From assembly GCF_000702945.1 (NCBI RefSeq), contig NZ_JNLE01000003.1, positions 2,279,501 through 2,343,500 of the forward strand: a stretch of DNA of 64,000 nucleotides. Reading direction: 5' to 3'. The notes beneath the pieces were generated by a model, which saw only the letters and a program-made list of their open reading frames with translations, made no database searches and had not been told where the DNA came from. The translations under genes and the position numbers were made by a program. Each line of letters begins with the position of its first letter. Position 1 is the stretch's first letter. Origin of the DNA: Clostridium sp. KNHs205 (GTDB taxonomy: Bacteria; Bacillota; Clostridia; Lachnospirales; Lachnospiraceae). Below are positions 32,684 through 41,009 of the stretch, in pieces.

Positions 32684-34084
32684 ATGAAGAAATTAGCATT
32701 TAATCCATATTTACCAAGTTATGAATATATTCCGGATGGGGAACCGCATGTATTTGGTAATAGATTGTATCTATTTGGTAGCCATGATCGCTTTGGTGGT
32801 AAGGACTACTGCCTAAATGATTATGTGTGTTGGTCAGCACCGGTTGATGATTTAGCTGATTGGCGTTATGAAGGAGTTATTTATAGAAAAGATCAGCATC
32901 CCAGAGGAGATGGTTCTGTACCGTTTTACGCACCTGATGTCGCATGTGGGCTAGATGGTAACTATTACTTATATTACTCTGTGAAAGATAGCAGCATTAT
33001 ATCCGTTGCGATCTGTGATACACCTGCTGGAAAATATGAATATTATGGCGATGTAAAATCACCAGAAGGTCATGTATATGGTACGGATCTATCAGACTGG
33101 TATGAGTTCGATCCAGCTGTATTAGTGGATGATGGAAGGGTATGGCTCTATTCGGGGACCGGTCAGGCATCCACTGAACGACAGGGCCATCCGGTAGTAG
33201 GAGCTTTTGTTCGTGAGCTTGAGGCGGATATGCTAACCTCTAAATCGGAACCCTCCATTATTATGCCCAGAGTAAAAAGACCACTGACCAAACCAGCATT
33301 TTTTGAAGGTTCTTCGGTTCGTAAGATTGGCGATACTTATTATTTTGTTTATCCGGCAACCGATTTAACAGGTTTAAATTATTGTACCAGTAAATATCCT
33401 GACAGAAATTTTGTATACCGAGGAATAATTCATTCCACATCGGATATGAGATTGAATGGACATAGCCTGTTCAATCCGGCATATCCACTTGGTAATAATC
33501 ATGGCGGCATTGTCTGTGTTAAGGAACAATATTACATATTTGACCATCGAATGACCAATCGTACTCTCTACGCAAGACAAGGTGTGGCAGAACCAATTAC
33601 AATCAATGAGGATGGAACAATTAATCAAGTAGAAAGTACTAGTTGCGGTTTAAATGGTGGAACACTTCCATGGAAAGGAAAATACCCGGCTTATATAGCT
33701 TGCAACCTGATGCCTGGAAAAATTCTTGGGTTAAGGAATCCGTTGAATGGACCTTATATGACACAGGAGGGTGAAGACCGGGAAGACAACCCAAATCAAT
33801 ATGTAAAATCGATAACATCAGGATCATTGGTAGGGTTTAAGTACTTTCAATTTGATGGATTAAATAAAAAGCTTTCTGTTACGTTAAGAGGAAGAGCGAA
33901 GGGAATACTGAGAGTCCTTACAGGTGAAAAAGGCCAGGGTGTGGCAGAAGTGAAAGTTAATATCGAGTCAGCTTTTTGGAAAGAGTATCATGTTAGTATG
34001 AAAGCATTACAGGGAAAGCATGCAATATTTTTCACTTTTAAGGGAAAAGGAACTCTAGATATGGAATCTTTTGAAATGTCATAA
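32684..34084 (+). CDS. GH43 family glycosidase (arabinosidase/xylosidase-like)
   Basis: A 466-residue five-bladed propeller enzyme. The triad can be placed as Asp18 base in IPDGEPHVF, Asp143 pKa modulator in EFDPAVLVDDG, and Glu208 acid in AFFEGSSVRKIG; the spacings (125 and 65) match known GH43 enzymes (about 120 and 63). The propeller ends near residue 315 and a C-terminal beta-sandwich (about 345-466), resembling a carbohydrate-binding module, follows. It should remove arabinofuranosyl or xylosyl groups from imported glycosides, since no signal peptide is seen. ATG has GAAAGGAAT upstream. It opens the large plus-strand island and is divergent from an AraC gene. The exact sugar is not determined. 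Confidence 0.85.
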   Translation: MKKLAFNPYLPSYEYIPDGEPHVFGNRLYLFGSHDRFGGKDYCLNDYVCWSAPVDDLADWRYEGVIYRKDQHPRGDGSVPFYAPDVACGLDGNYYLYYSVKDSSIISVAICDTPAGKYEYYGDVKSPEGHVYGTDLSDWYEFDPAVLVDDGRVWLYSGTGQASTERQGHPVVGAFVRELEADMLTSKSEPSIIMPRVKRPLTKPAFFEGSSVRKIGDTYYFVYPATDLTGLNYCTSKYPDRNFVYRGIIHSTSDMRLNGHSLFNPAYPLGNNHGGIVCVKEQYYIFDHRMTNRTLYARQGVAEPITINEDGTINQVESTSCGLNGGTLPWKGKYPAYIACNLMPGKILGLRNPLNGPYMTQEGEDREDNPNQYVKSITSGSLVGFKYFQFDGLNKKLSVTLRGRAKGILRVLTGEKGQGVAEVKVNIESAFWKEYHVSMKALQGKHAIFFTFKGKGTLDMESFEMS

Positions 34085-34202
34085 CATAGGAGCCCCCTAC
34101 TAAGATGGTCATTTGGGCTTTATACAAATATGGCTTTAAAAAGATGTAAATCAACGAAATGAAAAGGAGAGTATGGGCTTATGTAACCATACAAGATAAA
34201 TC

Positions 34203-36329
34203 ATGAAGGAAAATAAATTATTTGTAGGAGTTATCGGTACAGGAGCAATTAGCGATATTTATCTCAAAAATATAAGTCAAAAGATTGGTAATTTAGAGCT
34301 GGAAGCGATTGCCTCAAAGCACTTTGAGAATGCTGTGAAAAAAGCGAAGGAATATGGTATTAAAGCGCAGACAACAGAGGAATTAATTCATAATCCAAAA
34401 GTGGACTTAATTGTTGTTTTGACCCCTGTTAGTTCACATTATGAACTCATAAAAGCGGCATTACTCACTGGAAAGCATGTTTATACAGAAAAAACAATTA
34501 CAGAGGATCTTGTTAAGGCAAAAGAACTCGTGGACCTTGCAAATGAAAAAGGCTTATGTTTGGGCTCAGCCCCAGATACTTTTATGGGAGCAGCATATCA
34601 AACTGCTCAAAGAGCAATCGACAGTGGGCTTATTGGAGAAGTAAATTCATTTGCTATTTCAGCAAACCGTGACAATAATTTATTACTCAGTCTTTACCCA
34701 TATTTACGTGAGTCAGGTGCCGGAGTTCTGTTTGACTATGCTGTTTATTACATAACTGCACTTGTTAGTTTGCTGGGACCTGTTGAACGTGTAGGAGGTA
34801 TTTCAGAAATGCCTTATAAAACCTATACGAATATTATTCCTGGCATGCCGGATTATGGGAAAGTTATGGATAATCCAAATGAAAGTAGAGTATCTGCTAT
34901 CCTAAAGATGAAGAATGGAATTTCAGGAACCCTGCATATTGATGGTAACAATATTATTACTGATCAAGCATATTTCTCTATTTACGGTACAAAAGGGATT
35001 TTATATATGTCAGATCCCAATACCTTTGGCGGAGAAGTTAAATTTCTTCCATATTCAATGGATCCAAGAATAAAAACAGATCCAATCAACCTATGGAATT
35101 TTTCAGATTATATTGAAGACTCACGTGGAATGGGTATAGCGGATGCAGCGAATGCAGTCCTAAATTGTAAAAAGTGCCGGGCATCAAAAGAACTGGCATT
35201 TCACGTGTTGGAAGTATTGGAATCAATTAATCAAGGCGGTGACAAAGGTGCGTTTATCGATATCAAATCTTTCTGTGATAAGCCAGAACCTATGCCACTT
35301 GCAAGTGTTCCAATTACGAATATTGGCCATGCTTCTTTTGTTGCGAAAAATATGGAGGAAATGCTCCATTTTTATGAAGATATCTTAGGAATGAAGCGCC
35401 TGTTTACGTTGACAATGAACGAGCTTACAGACTGGGTCGAAAAAAAATATGACCTTAGCAAAGAGGAGGTATCAGAAATGAGGGCAAGTGGCGACCTGCC
35501 ATGGATTGAGTACTTAAAACTTGCAGACCACCAATATATAGAACTGTTCCATAATATAGAAGGAGAAAAGAAACCATTCGTAGAGAGGCAAGATTACTAT
35601 GGATATGTAAAGCTGAACTATGAAGTTGACGATATTGAAGTGATTAAAAAAGTTCTTGTTGATGCTGGAGTTGAGATAAAACAAGATATACGAAAAGTAG
35701 TCGACGGTGCTTTAGAATTAGTGGTACGTGATCCAGACGGAAACGAAATTCAATTTACACAGTATGATAAAAACGGATTGATCCCACTAAACGATAAAAA
35801 AGAACATAAAGTTTGCTCACAGGTAAAGTTCACAACTCAGGTGGCATATAACGTAAAGGACACAGTAAATATGAAGAACTTTTACTGTCAGGGATTGGGA
35901 CTTAGATGTGTAAAGACCTTAACGTATGGTGACCTGGCACAATATTTAGAAGCGATGGGTGCTGAAGAAGAATTAATAATCAATCTAAAGATGATACGCG
36001 ATGAGCCATGGATCGATTATATTGAAGTAGCACCACATCAGTTTATTGAGCTTTTCTACACATTCGGAGCTACGAAAAAAGAGAAACGCGATTTGAGTGG
36101 ATATTATAATTATCAGCATTTATGTCTTGAAGTTTCGGATATTTATGAAGCGAAAGAAGCTGTTGTGAAAAATGGAATTAAGCTGGATAAGGATATCGAT
36201 TTAGGTCCTGATGGTGCATATCAATTGTGGATAGTTGATCCGGATGGCAATCGCATTGAATTCATGCAATACACTAAAAAATCGAAACAATTAATAGGTG
36301 AGATGGTGGCTGCCAGGAGCCTTTATTGA
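34203..36329 (+). CDS. Gfo/Idh/MocA oxidoreductase fused to two VOC domains
   Basis: A 708-residue fusion. Residues 1-360 form an NAD(P)-dependent Gfo/Idh/MocA sugar dehydrogenase, with GVIGTGAISDIYL at the start and VYTEKTITE where most members have EKP. Two vicinal-oxygen-chelate domains follow: VOC1 (about 372-525, from NIGHASFVAKNMEEMLHFYE to GNEIQFTQYD) and VOC2 (about 540-695, from TQVAYNVKDTVNMKNFY to GNRIEFMQYT). VOC1 keeps a first-strand His but lacks the middle His; VOC2 has the reverse, with QHLCLEV, and both have Glu in IELF. One composite metal site shared by the two halves is therefore possible. The C-terminal tail GEMVAARSLY runs out of frame into a GH106-like remnant, so the natural end may have been lost. 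Sugar oxidation followed by isomerisation or cleavage is inferred. Confidence 0.82.
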   Translation: MKENKLFVGVIGTGAISDIYLKNISQKIGNLELEAIASKHFENAVKKAKEYGIKAQTTEELIHNPKVDLIVVLTPVSSHYELIKAALLTGKHVYTEKTITEDLVKAKELVDLANEKGLCLGSAPDTFMGAAYQTAQRAIDSGLIGEVNSFAISANRDNNLLLSLYPYLRESGAGVLFDYAVYYITALVSLLGPVERVGGISEMPYKTYTNIIPGMPDYGKVMDNPNESRVSAILKMKNGISGTLHIDGNNIITDQAYFSIYGTKGILYMSDPNTFGGEVKFLPYSMDPRIKTDPINLWNFSDYIEDSRGMGIADAANAVLNCKKCRASKELAFHVLEVLESINQGGDKGAFIDIKSFCDKPEPMPLASVPITNIGHASFVAKNMEEMLHFYEDILGMKRLFTLTMNELTDWVEKKYDLSKEEVSEMRASGDLPWIEYLKLADHQYIELFHNIEGEKKPFVERQDYYGYVKLNYEVDDIEVIKKVLVDAGVEIKQDIRKVVDGALELVVRDPDGNEIQFTQYDKNGLIPLNDKKEHKVCSQVKFTTQVAYNVKDTVNMKNFYCQGLGLRCVKTLTYGDLAQYLEAMGAEEELIINLKMIRDEPWIDYIEVAPHQFIELFYTFGATKKEKRDLSGYYNYQHLCLEVSDIYEAKEAVVKNGIKLDKDIDLGPDGAYQLWIVDPDGNRIEFMQYTKKSKQLIGEMVAARSLY

Positions 36330-36480
36330 TGTTAATGAAATTAAAAAAGAAATCAGGGACATGAAGAAAGCTGGATTTGGGAATGAAAAGATCTATCGAA
36401 TAATACCATTTTCAATAAGTGAAGGCAGACTCAAAATAAAACTTTACAATAACTTTAATAAGAAGAGGAGAAGAATATGA
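36298..36480 (+). pseudogene. N-terminal remnant of a GH106-like gene
   Basis: A GTG-initiated frame of 60 codons that reads RWWLPGAF, then an EIKKEIRDMKKAGFG stretch, matching the N-terminus of the intact GH106-like protein at 38142 (RWWLPGAF, ELEQEIEDLVTAGYG). Similarity stops after about 35 codons. It overlaps the last 32 bases of the MocA-VOC gene in another frame and leads into the ribosome site of the esterase gene. It looks like a scar left by deletion or recombination of a second copy of the rhamnosidase-like gene. Confidence 0.6.
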
Positions 36481-37475
36481 AATCAGAAGTCATTATTTTA
36501 AACAAAGAAAAAGGGGTAACATTAACTACCTACCTGTTAGATTCCTCAAAGGAATTTACGAATATTAAATCACGTCCTGCAATACTGGTATTACCGGGGG
36601 GTGGCTACACGATGTGCTCGGACAGGGAGGCCGAACCGGTTGCAATGGCTTATGCTGCTGAAGGCTATCATGCATTTGTTCTTCGCTACAGCGTTGGTGA
36701 AAATACAAAATGGCCAAATCCATTAAATGATGCTGAAACCGCTTTAGAATTAATAAGAGCAAATAGTTCTTCTTGGGGAATTGATCCGATGAAGATAGCA
36801 GTGATTGGATTTTCTGCTGGTGGCCATCTTGCAGCAGCACTTTCAACAATGGGTAGAATAAAGCCGAATGCAATGATTCTTGGATATCCTTGCATATTAG
36901 AAGAAATCGGAGCCATTCTTGCAACCCCAGTTCCTGGGCTTGTTGATAAGGTGGATTCTACTACTCCACCAGCATTCTTATTTGCAACACGTGATGATAG
37001 TTTAGTTCCTGTAAGAAATTCACTCCGTTTTATGGACGTTCTTGATCAATCCAGGATACCGTTTGAGGCACATATATTTTATAGTGGTCAACATGGAATA
37101 TCACTTGCAAAAAGCCATACATCCTCTGGTTTTATAGGTAATGTAAATCTGAATATAGCTAAGTGGTTTGATATGAGTATTGAGTGGCTAAAGCAAGTTC
37201 TGGGTGATTTCAAAGCAGATCAAAATTACGTTGATATTAATGTGGATAACAATACAGAAGTTTATAGTATTAATAACTCCATACGGTCGTTACTGGAAAA
37301 TATGGAATGCAAGAATATATTAATTGAGAATGTGCCATTATTTGCGGATGAGGAAATGGTAAAACCTGCTTTCGATATCTCCCTTCGAATGATGAGCCAA
37401 TATGCAAATGATGTGGTTACACCAGAAATATTACAGGAGATAGAGAAAAAACTTAATCTGATTAAGAGAAGGTAA
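36477..37475 (+). CDS. Alpha/beta-hydrolase carbohydrate esterase with C-terminal tail module
   Basis: A 332-residue esterase of the BD-FAE/acetyl-xylan-esterase-like group. It has oxyanion motif LPGGGYTMCSDRE near residue 37, nucleophile Ser113 in GFSAGGH, a late Asp in ATRDDSLVP and His in YSGQHGISL. No signal peptide is present, so it would deacylate imported sugars. After the hydrolase (about 1-262) comes a tail (265-332) with SINNSIRSLLENMECK and LQEIEKKLNLI that resembles the tails of the GH78 and GH3 proteins downstream. ATG has GAGGAG at 36465-36470. It probably removes acetyl or other esters from rhamnosides or arabinosides before the glycosidases act. Confidence 0.8.
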   Translation: MKSEVIILNKEKGVTLTTYLLDSSKEFTNIKSRPAILVLPGGGYTMCSDREAEPVAMAYAAEGYHAFVLRYSVGENTKWPNPLNDAETALELIRANSSSWGIDPMKIAVIGFSAGGHLAAALSTMGRIKPNAMILGYPCILEEIGAILATPVPGLVDKVDSTTPPAFLFATRDDSLVPVRNSLRFMDVLDQSRIPFEAHIFYSGQHGISLAKSHTSSGFIGNVNLNIAKWFDMSIEWLKQVLGDFKADQNYVDINVDNNTEVYSINNSIRSLLENMECKNILIENVPLFADEEMVKPAFDISLRMMSQYANDVVTPEILQEIEKKLNLIKRR

Positions 37476-37512
37476 TTAATCAAATATGAAATAGAATTCA
37501 TTATTTAGAAAC

Positions 37513-37562
37513 AGACGGTTCGCTTTACTACTGCAGAAGTGAAGGGAGCCGTCTTAATTTAT
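37513..37562 (+). terminator. Probable terminator after the esterase gene
   Basis: AGACGG (37513-37518) pairs with CCGTCT (37549-37554), and TTCGCTT with AAGTGAA extends the stem. TTAATTTAT follows. Moderate strength. Confidence 0.6.
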
Positions 37563-37582
37563 ATCTGTGAGCTTGTATCACT

Positions 37583-37810
37583 TTGTATATTTTATTTAAC
37601 AGGCAGTATCCTGTAAATGTTGTAAATAGTGCTGATGCAAAGGCGTACACTTACTTTGAAAATCAGGATCTTATCATGATGGTAGTAAATTCAAAACCAC
37701 TGTATCAGGAAGTTATTGATGCTCTTAATGCAAAAGCTAAGATGGAAAAAATGTATAAAAAAATCAGCGAGATGAATAAAGATTACATGCTGTTTCAATC
37801 TGGACTATGA
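37583..37810 (+). CDS. Hypothetical protein or gene remnant (75 aa)
   Basis: A TTG-initiated frame of 75 codons between the esterase terminator and the GH106-like gene. It ends with a lysine-rich helix of the type NAKAKMEKMYKKISEMNKDY and has no signal, membrane segment or known motif. No convincing ribosome site precedes it, and the N-terminus looks like the middle of a larger protein. It may be the 3' end of a lost gene, in line with the nearby GH106-like remnant. Family not recognised. Confidence 0.35.
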   Translation: MYILFNRQYPVNVVNSADAKAYTYFENQDLIMMVVNSKPLYQEVIDALNAKAKMEKMYKKISEMNKDYMLFQSGL

Positions 37811-38141
37811 ACAGCATTTGCAATTAATAGTTATTTACTTTATTTTTACAATGGAAAGCACAATATTACAATAAAGAATCTCCGGACTATTTTATAATAA
37901 TGATGGAATAATTCGTTGAATAAGAATTAATAACAGATAACCCCAAATCAAATAAATGCTTCAAATGTAACAATGCAAGAATGATGTATACTTGATATGG
38001 TTGATGTATCTAAAGCATTAAGATAGAGAAGAGGGACTTTCGTTTTCAATCCTTTGATTGGAGTATATACGAGGTGCAACAGAAAAAGATTATGTAAGAA
38101 TTAATGGAACGTAAAAAATAAAAATTGGAGGGAAAAGCCAT
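37811..38141 (+). other. Upstream region of the GH106-like gene
   Basis: About 330 bp without a gene. A -10 box TATAAT at 37893-37898 and the bases after it match the flavin oxidoreductase promoter region (1287-1309) at 21 of 23 positions. Its -35 is poor. The ribosome site TTGGAGGG at 38126-38133 fixes the start at 38142. Confidence 0.4.
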
Positions 38142-40937
38142 ATGAAAAAAGATGAACTTATTCGGATGGAGATGCAGGTAAAACCGAAAATCCGTTGGTG
38201 GCTTCCAGGAGCTTTTATGGAGAAAGAGGAGCTTGAACAGGAAATTGAAGATCTGGTGACAGCCGGTTATGGTGGCGCGGAAATATTATATTTTATGGGA
38301 ATTCCGACAAATGATATTAATCCGCAAGCTTATTCTGAATACTACTTTGGTTCAGATAGATGGAATGATTTAATGAAGCATGCTTTAAAAAAAGCCATCG
38401 AATTGAATTTTAAACTGGATTTTACCGTAGGACCTTTATGGCCAATTGCATCACCTGCCATTCCTGCGATTGATGATGAACGTGCATCCTGGGGGCTTCA
38501 TATTGGAACAACGAGTTTTGTAAATACATACCGCGGTGAATTGCCGTCATCAGATACGATTGATAAGAGCAGGGTGTATAAGATTGCCGGAGCATCAATT
38601 GCAAAACGGGTACAAAAAGAAAGTAATGTATATTTATTAAATAGTGCAAGGGTAGTAACACAGCACATGAATACAAGAAACAATACCATCGACATCAATC
38701 TGCGGGAATTGATGAAAGAAGAGGATGAGCTGCTTCAGAGCAGTACGGATGAATGGACGTTATTTGTATTTTATGAGCAAACCTCAGGGCAGATGAATGA
38801 TTCGTCAGGCACTCCTGTTATTGACCATCTGAGCAAAGCAGCAGCTAGTGCAATCATCGATTATTGGGAAAACGTATTAATGGGGGATGAAGAACTAAGG
38901 CAGCTTTATGAAGAAAATGGTGGGGATTTGTTCTGTGACTCAATTGAGGTAAATGCATCCATGCTGGGTGGAATGTATGATGCCAAGCCGCTTCCGGTTA
39001 TCTTGTGGTCTCCGGCTTTTCTGGAGACCTTTCAAACGAGAAGAGGCTATGATTTAACACCGTTTCTGCCCTGCTTGTTTATCGAGGGGCTTTATCAGCA
39101 TTCAGCAGTCCGAAATGTGGATCAGAAAGCAAAGTACGAGTTTGATGGTACTCATGTAAATGTTCAGATACAAAATGATTTTTATCAGACAATAACAGAT
39201 ATGATTAATGAAAATCATATTAAGCCACTGAAGGAATTTGTTAACCGCCATAATATGAAGCTCCGATATCAGGTTTACGGGTTACCTACCCAGATGTGTT
39301 CAAGCCTTCATTATGTAGATGTTCCGGAATCTGAATCCTTAGGGTTCCAGGATAATATTGATTCCTGTCTGCTGTTGGTAGGTGCGGCCCATGTGGAAAA
39401 GAAACCAGTCTATTCCTATGAATTAGGTGCAATACAAGGCCTTGCGTATAAACAAATGTGGACCGGAAGTAAAGGCTTACTTTGGCAGCTTCACCAGGCT
39501 ATGGCTGCCGGAGTGAACCAGGTTGTGTTACATGGAATGTCATATAATACGAAGTCAGTGATTGGCCCGGTAGAACCTATATTTAAATGGCCGGGGTTAA
39601 GCATGATGGGAACAGCATATTCCAATGAATGGGGCAACCGCCAGCCAATATGGGAGCACAGTGGGATGATGACATCCTATATCAGCAGGCTCCAAGGGTT
39701 GTTAAGGCAGGGAACTCCGAGGGTAGATCTTGCTGTTTATCGTCAAGAGTTTGATGGGGTAAATTATTCCATGCCGCAATATGCAAATCCCTTGAGCATG
39801 GCAGGTTACAGCTATGAATATCTTAGCACCTTCCTCCTTACGAGAATTGATTCCAAGGTCACGAAAGAACAGGGCAAAGTAATCTTGGATAAGGAGGGTG
39901 CAGCTTATAAAGCACTTATTATTGATTATCAAAGAAACAGGGAAACGAATTTATTGCAACAACCCAGACTTTCATTAGAATCAATGGAAAGCTTTGTTAA
40001 ACTTGCCGAGAAAGGATTTCCCATATTATGGATAATTGGTGAACCCCAATACATTTCCAGCTATCAGAGCGCTAATGATTTCAAGAGAATACATGAGGTT
40101 TATCAGCAGCTTTTACGATATCCAAACGTATACGTTTTACATGGAACAGATGATTTAATACAACAAATGAATCAGGCTGAGATTTTACCTGATCGTATAG
40201 TTACGAAAGCTTCTTCTTTGATTCATGTGCATCGCAGCAGCGAAAATATGGATTATTACTATATCTACAACCAGAGTGAAAATGAAGTAGTTGATGAGAC
40301 AGTGGAATTATCAGGTGCTGGAATTCCATGTGTTTACAACTGCTGGACAGGTGAGCTTCAAAAAATCGAGCATTTTTCCAGGAAGAATGGTTATATATCA
40401 TTCCAGCATACGTTTCAACCGAATGAGGTTATGACACTGATGATTGGAAATCTTGTAGGTAATTACCGTACTATGTTTGATGCTTCATCATTTAGTAATG
40501 AATTGAAACTAACCTCCTGGAATCTAACTGTTAAGAAGTATCTTCCCGGAGATCATCCGACAAAGACATTGTTTGCTAAGGAGTTTGTCAATTTGGAAGC
40601 GTTAGTTCCCTGGAGACTGATACCGGGACTGGAAACGGTATCCGGTATGGGAGTTTACACAACGGTTTTCGAACTGCCTGAGAAGGTAGAGCGTTGTATG
40701 ATATCGCTTGGTGGAGCTGCCGATACAGTAAATATTAATGTAAATAGCCATACCTTTCTGCCGGATCAGATAACAAAAAAGGTTGAGATTACCAACGGTA
40801 TCCTTGTTGGTAAGAATCAGATAACTATCGAAGTCGCTTCAACGCTTAATAATGCATTGAACGTTATGGAAGAGAAGAAGGCACTTCAGGATTATGGGCT
40901 ATTTGGACCGGTGATTCTAAAATATACATTGATATAA
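38142..40937 (+). CDS. GH106-like glycoside hydrolase (putative alpha-L-rhamnosidase)
   Basis: A 931-residue cytoplasmic enzyme. Residues 10-130 have the start KPKIRWWLPGAFMEKEEL and LDFTVGPLWPIASPA, and the middle has YGLPTQ, YVDVPESESLGF and GVNQVVLHGMSYN. These segments and the overall length fit the TIM-barrel GH106 family, whose known members are alpha-L-rhamnosidases. C-terminal beta domains (about 700-931) complete the fold. I cannot place the catalytic pair with certainty. ATG has TTGGAGGG in front. It is followed by a GH78 rhamnosidase after 72 bp, so two unrelated rhamnosidase families work side by side, probably on different linkages. A truncated second copy of its N-terminus lies at 36298-36480. 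Confidence 0.78.
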   Translation: MKKDELIRMEMQVKPKIRWWLPGAFMEKEELEQEIEDLVTAGYGGAEILYFMGIPTNDINPQAYSEYYFGSDRWNDLMKHALKKAIELNFKLDFTVGPLWPIASPAIPAIDDERASWGLHIGTTSFVNTYRGELPSSDTIDKSRVYKIAGASIAKRVQKESNVYLLNSARVVTQHMNTRNNTIDINLRELMKEEDELLQSSTDEWTLFVFYEQTSGQMNDSSGTPVIDHLSKAAASAIIDYWENVLMGDEELRQLYEENGGDLFCDSIEVNASMLGGMYDAKPLPVILWSPAFLETFQTRRGYDLTPFLPCLFIEGLYQHSAVRNVDQKAKYEFDGTHVNVQIQNDFYQTITDMINENHIKPLKEFVNRHNMKLRYQVYGLPTQMCSSLHYVDVPESESLGFQDNIDSCLLLVGAAHVEKKPVYSYELGAIQGLAYKQMWTGSKGLLWQLHQAMAAGVNQVVLHGMSYNTKSVIGPVEPIFKWPGLSMMGTAYSNEWGNRQPIWEHSGMMTSYISRLQGLLRQGTPRVDLAVYRQEFDGVNYSMPQYANPLSMAGYSYEYLSTFLLTRIDSKVTKEQGKVILDKEGAAYKALIIDYQRNRETNLLQQPRLSLESMESFVKLAEKGFPILWIIGEPQYISSYQSANDFKRIHEVYQQLLRYPNVYVLHGTDDLIQQMNQAEILPDRIVTKASSLIHVHRSSENMDYYYIYNQSENEVVDETVELSGAGIPCVYNCWTGELQKIEHFSRKNGYISFQHTFQPNEVMTLMIGNLVGNYRTMFDASSFSNELKLTSWNLTVKKYLPGDHPTKTLFAKEFVNLEALVPWRLIPGLETVSGMGVYTTVFELPEKVERCMISLGGAADTVNINVNSHTFLPDQITKKVEITNGILVGKNQITIEVASTLNNALNVMEEKKALQDYGLFGPVILKYTLI

Positions 40938-41009
40938 ATAAGCTAGAATAATGGAGTATTTACTACATTAATATTAATTTAATAAAACACTTAAAGAGAG
41001 GGTAACAAT

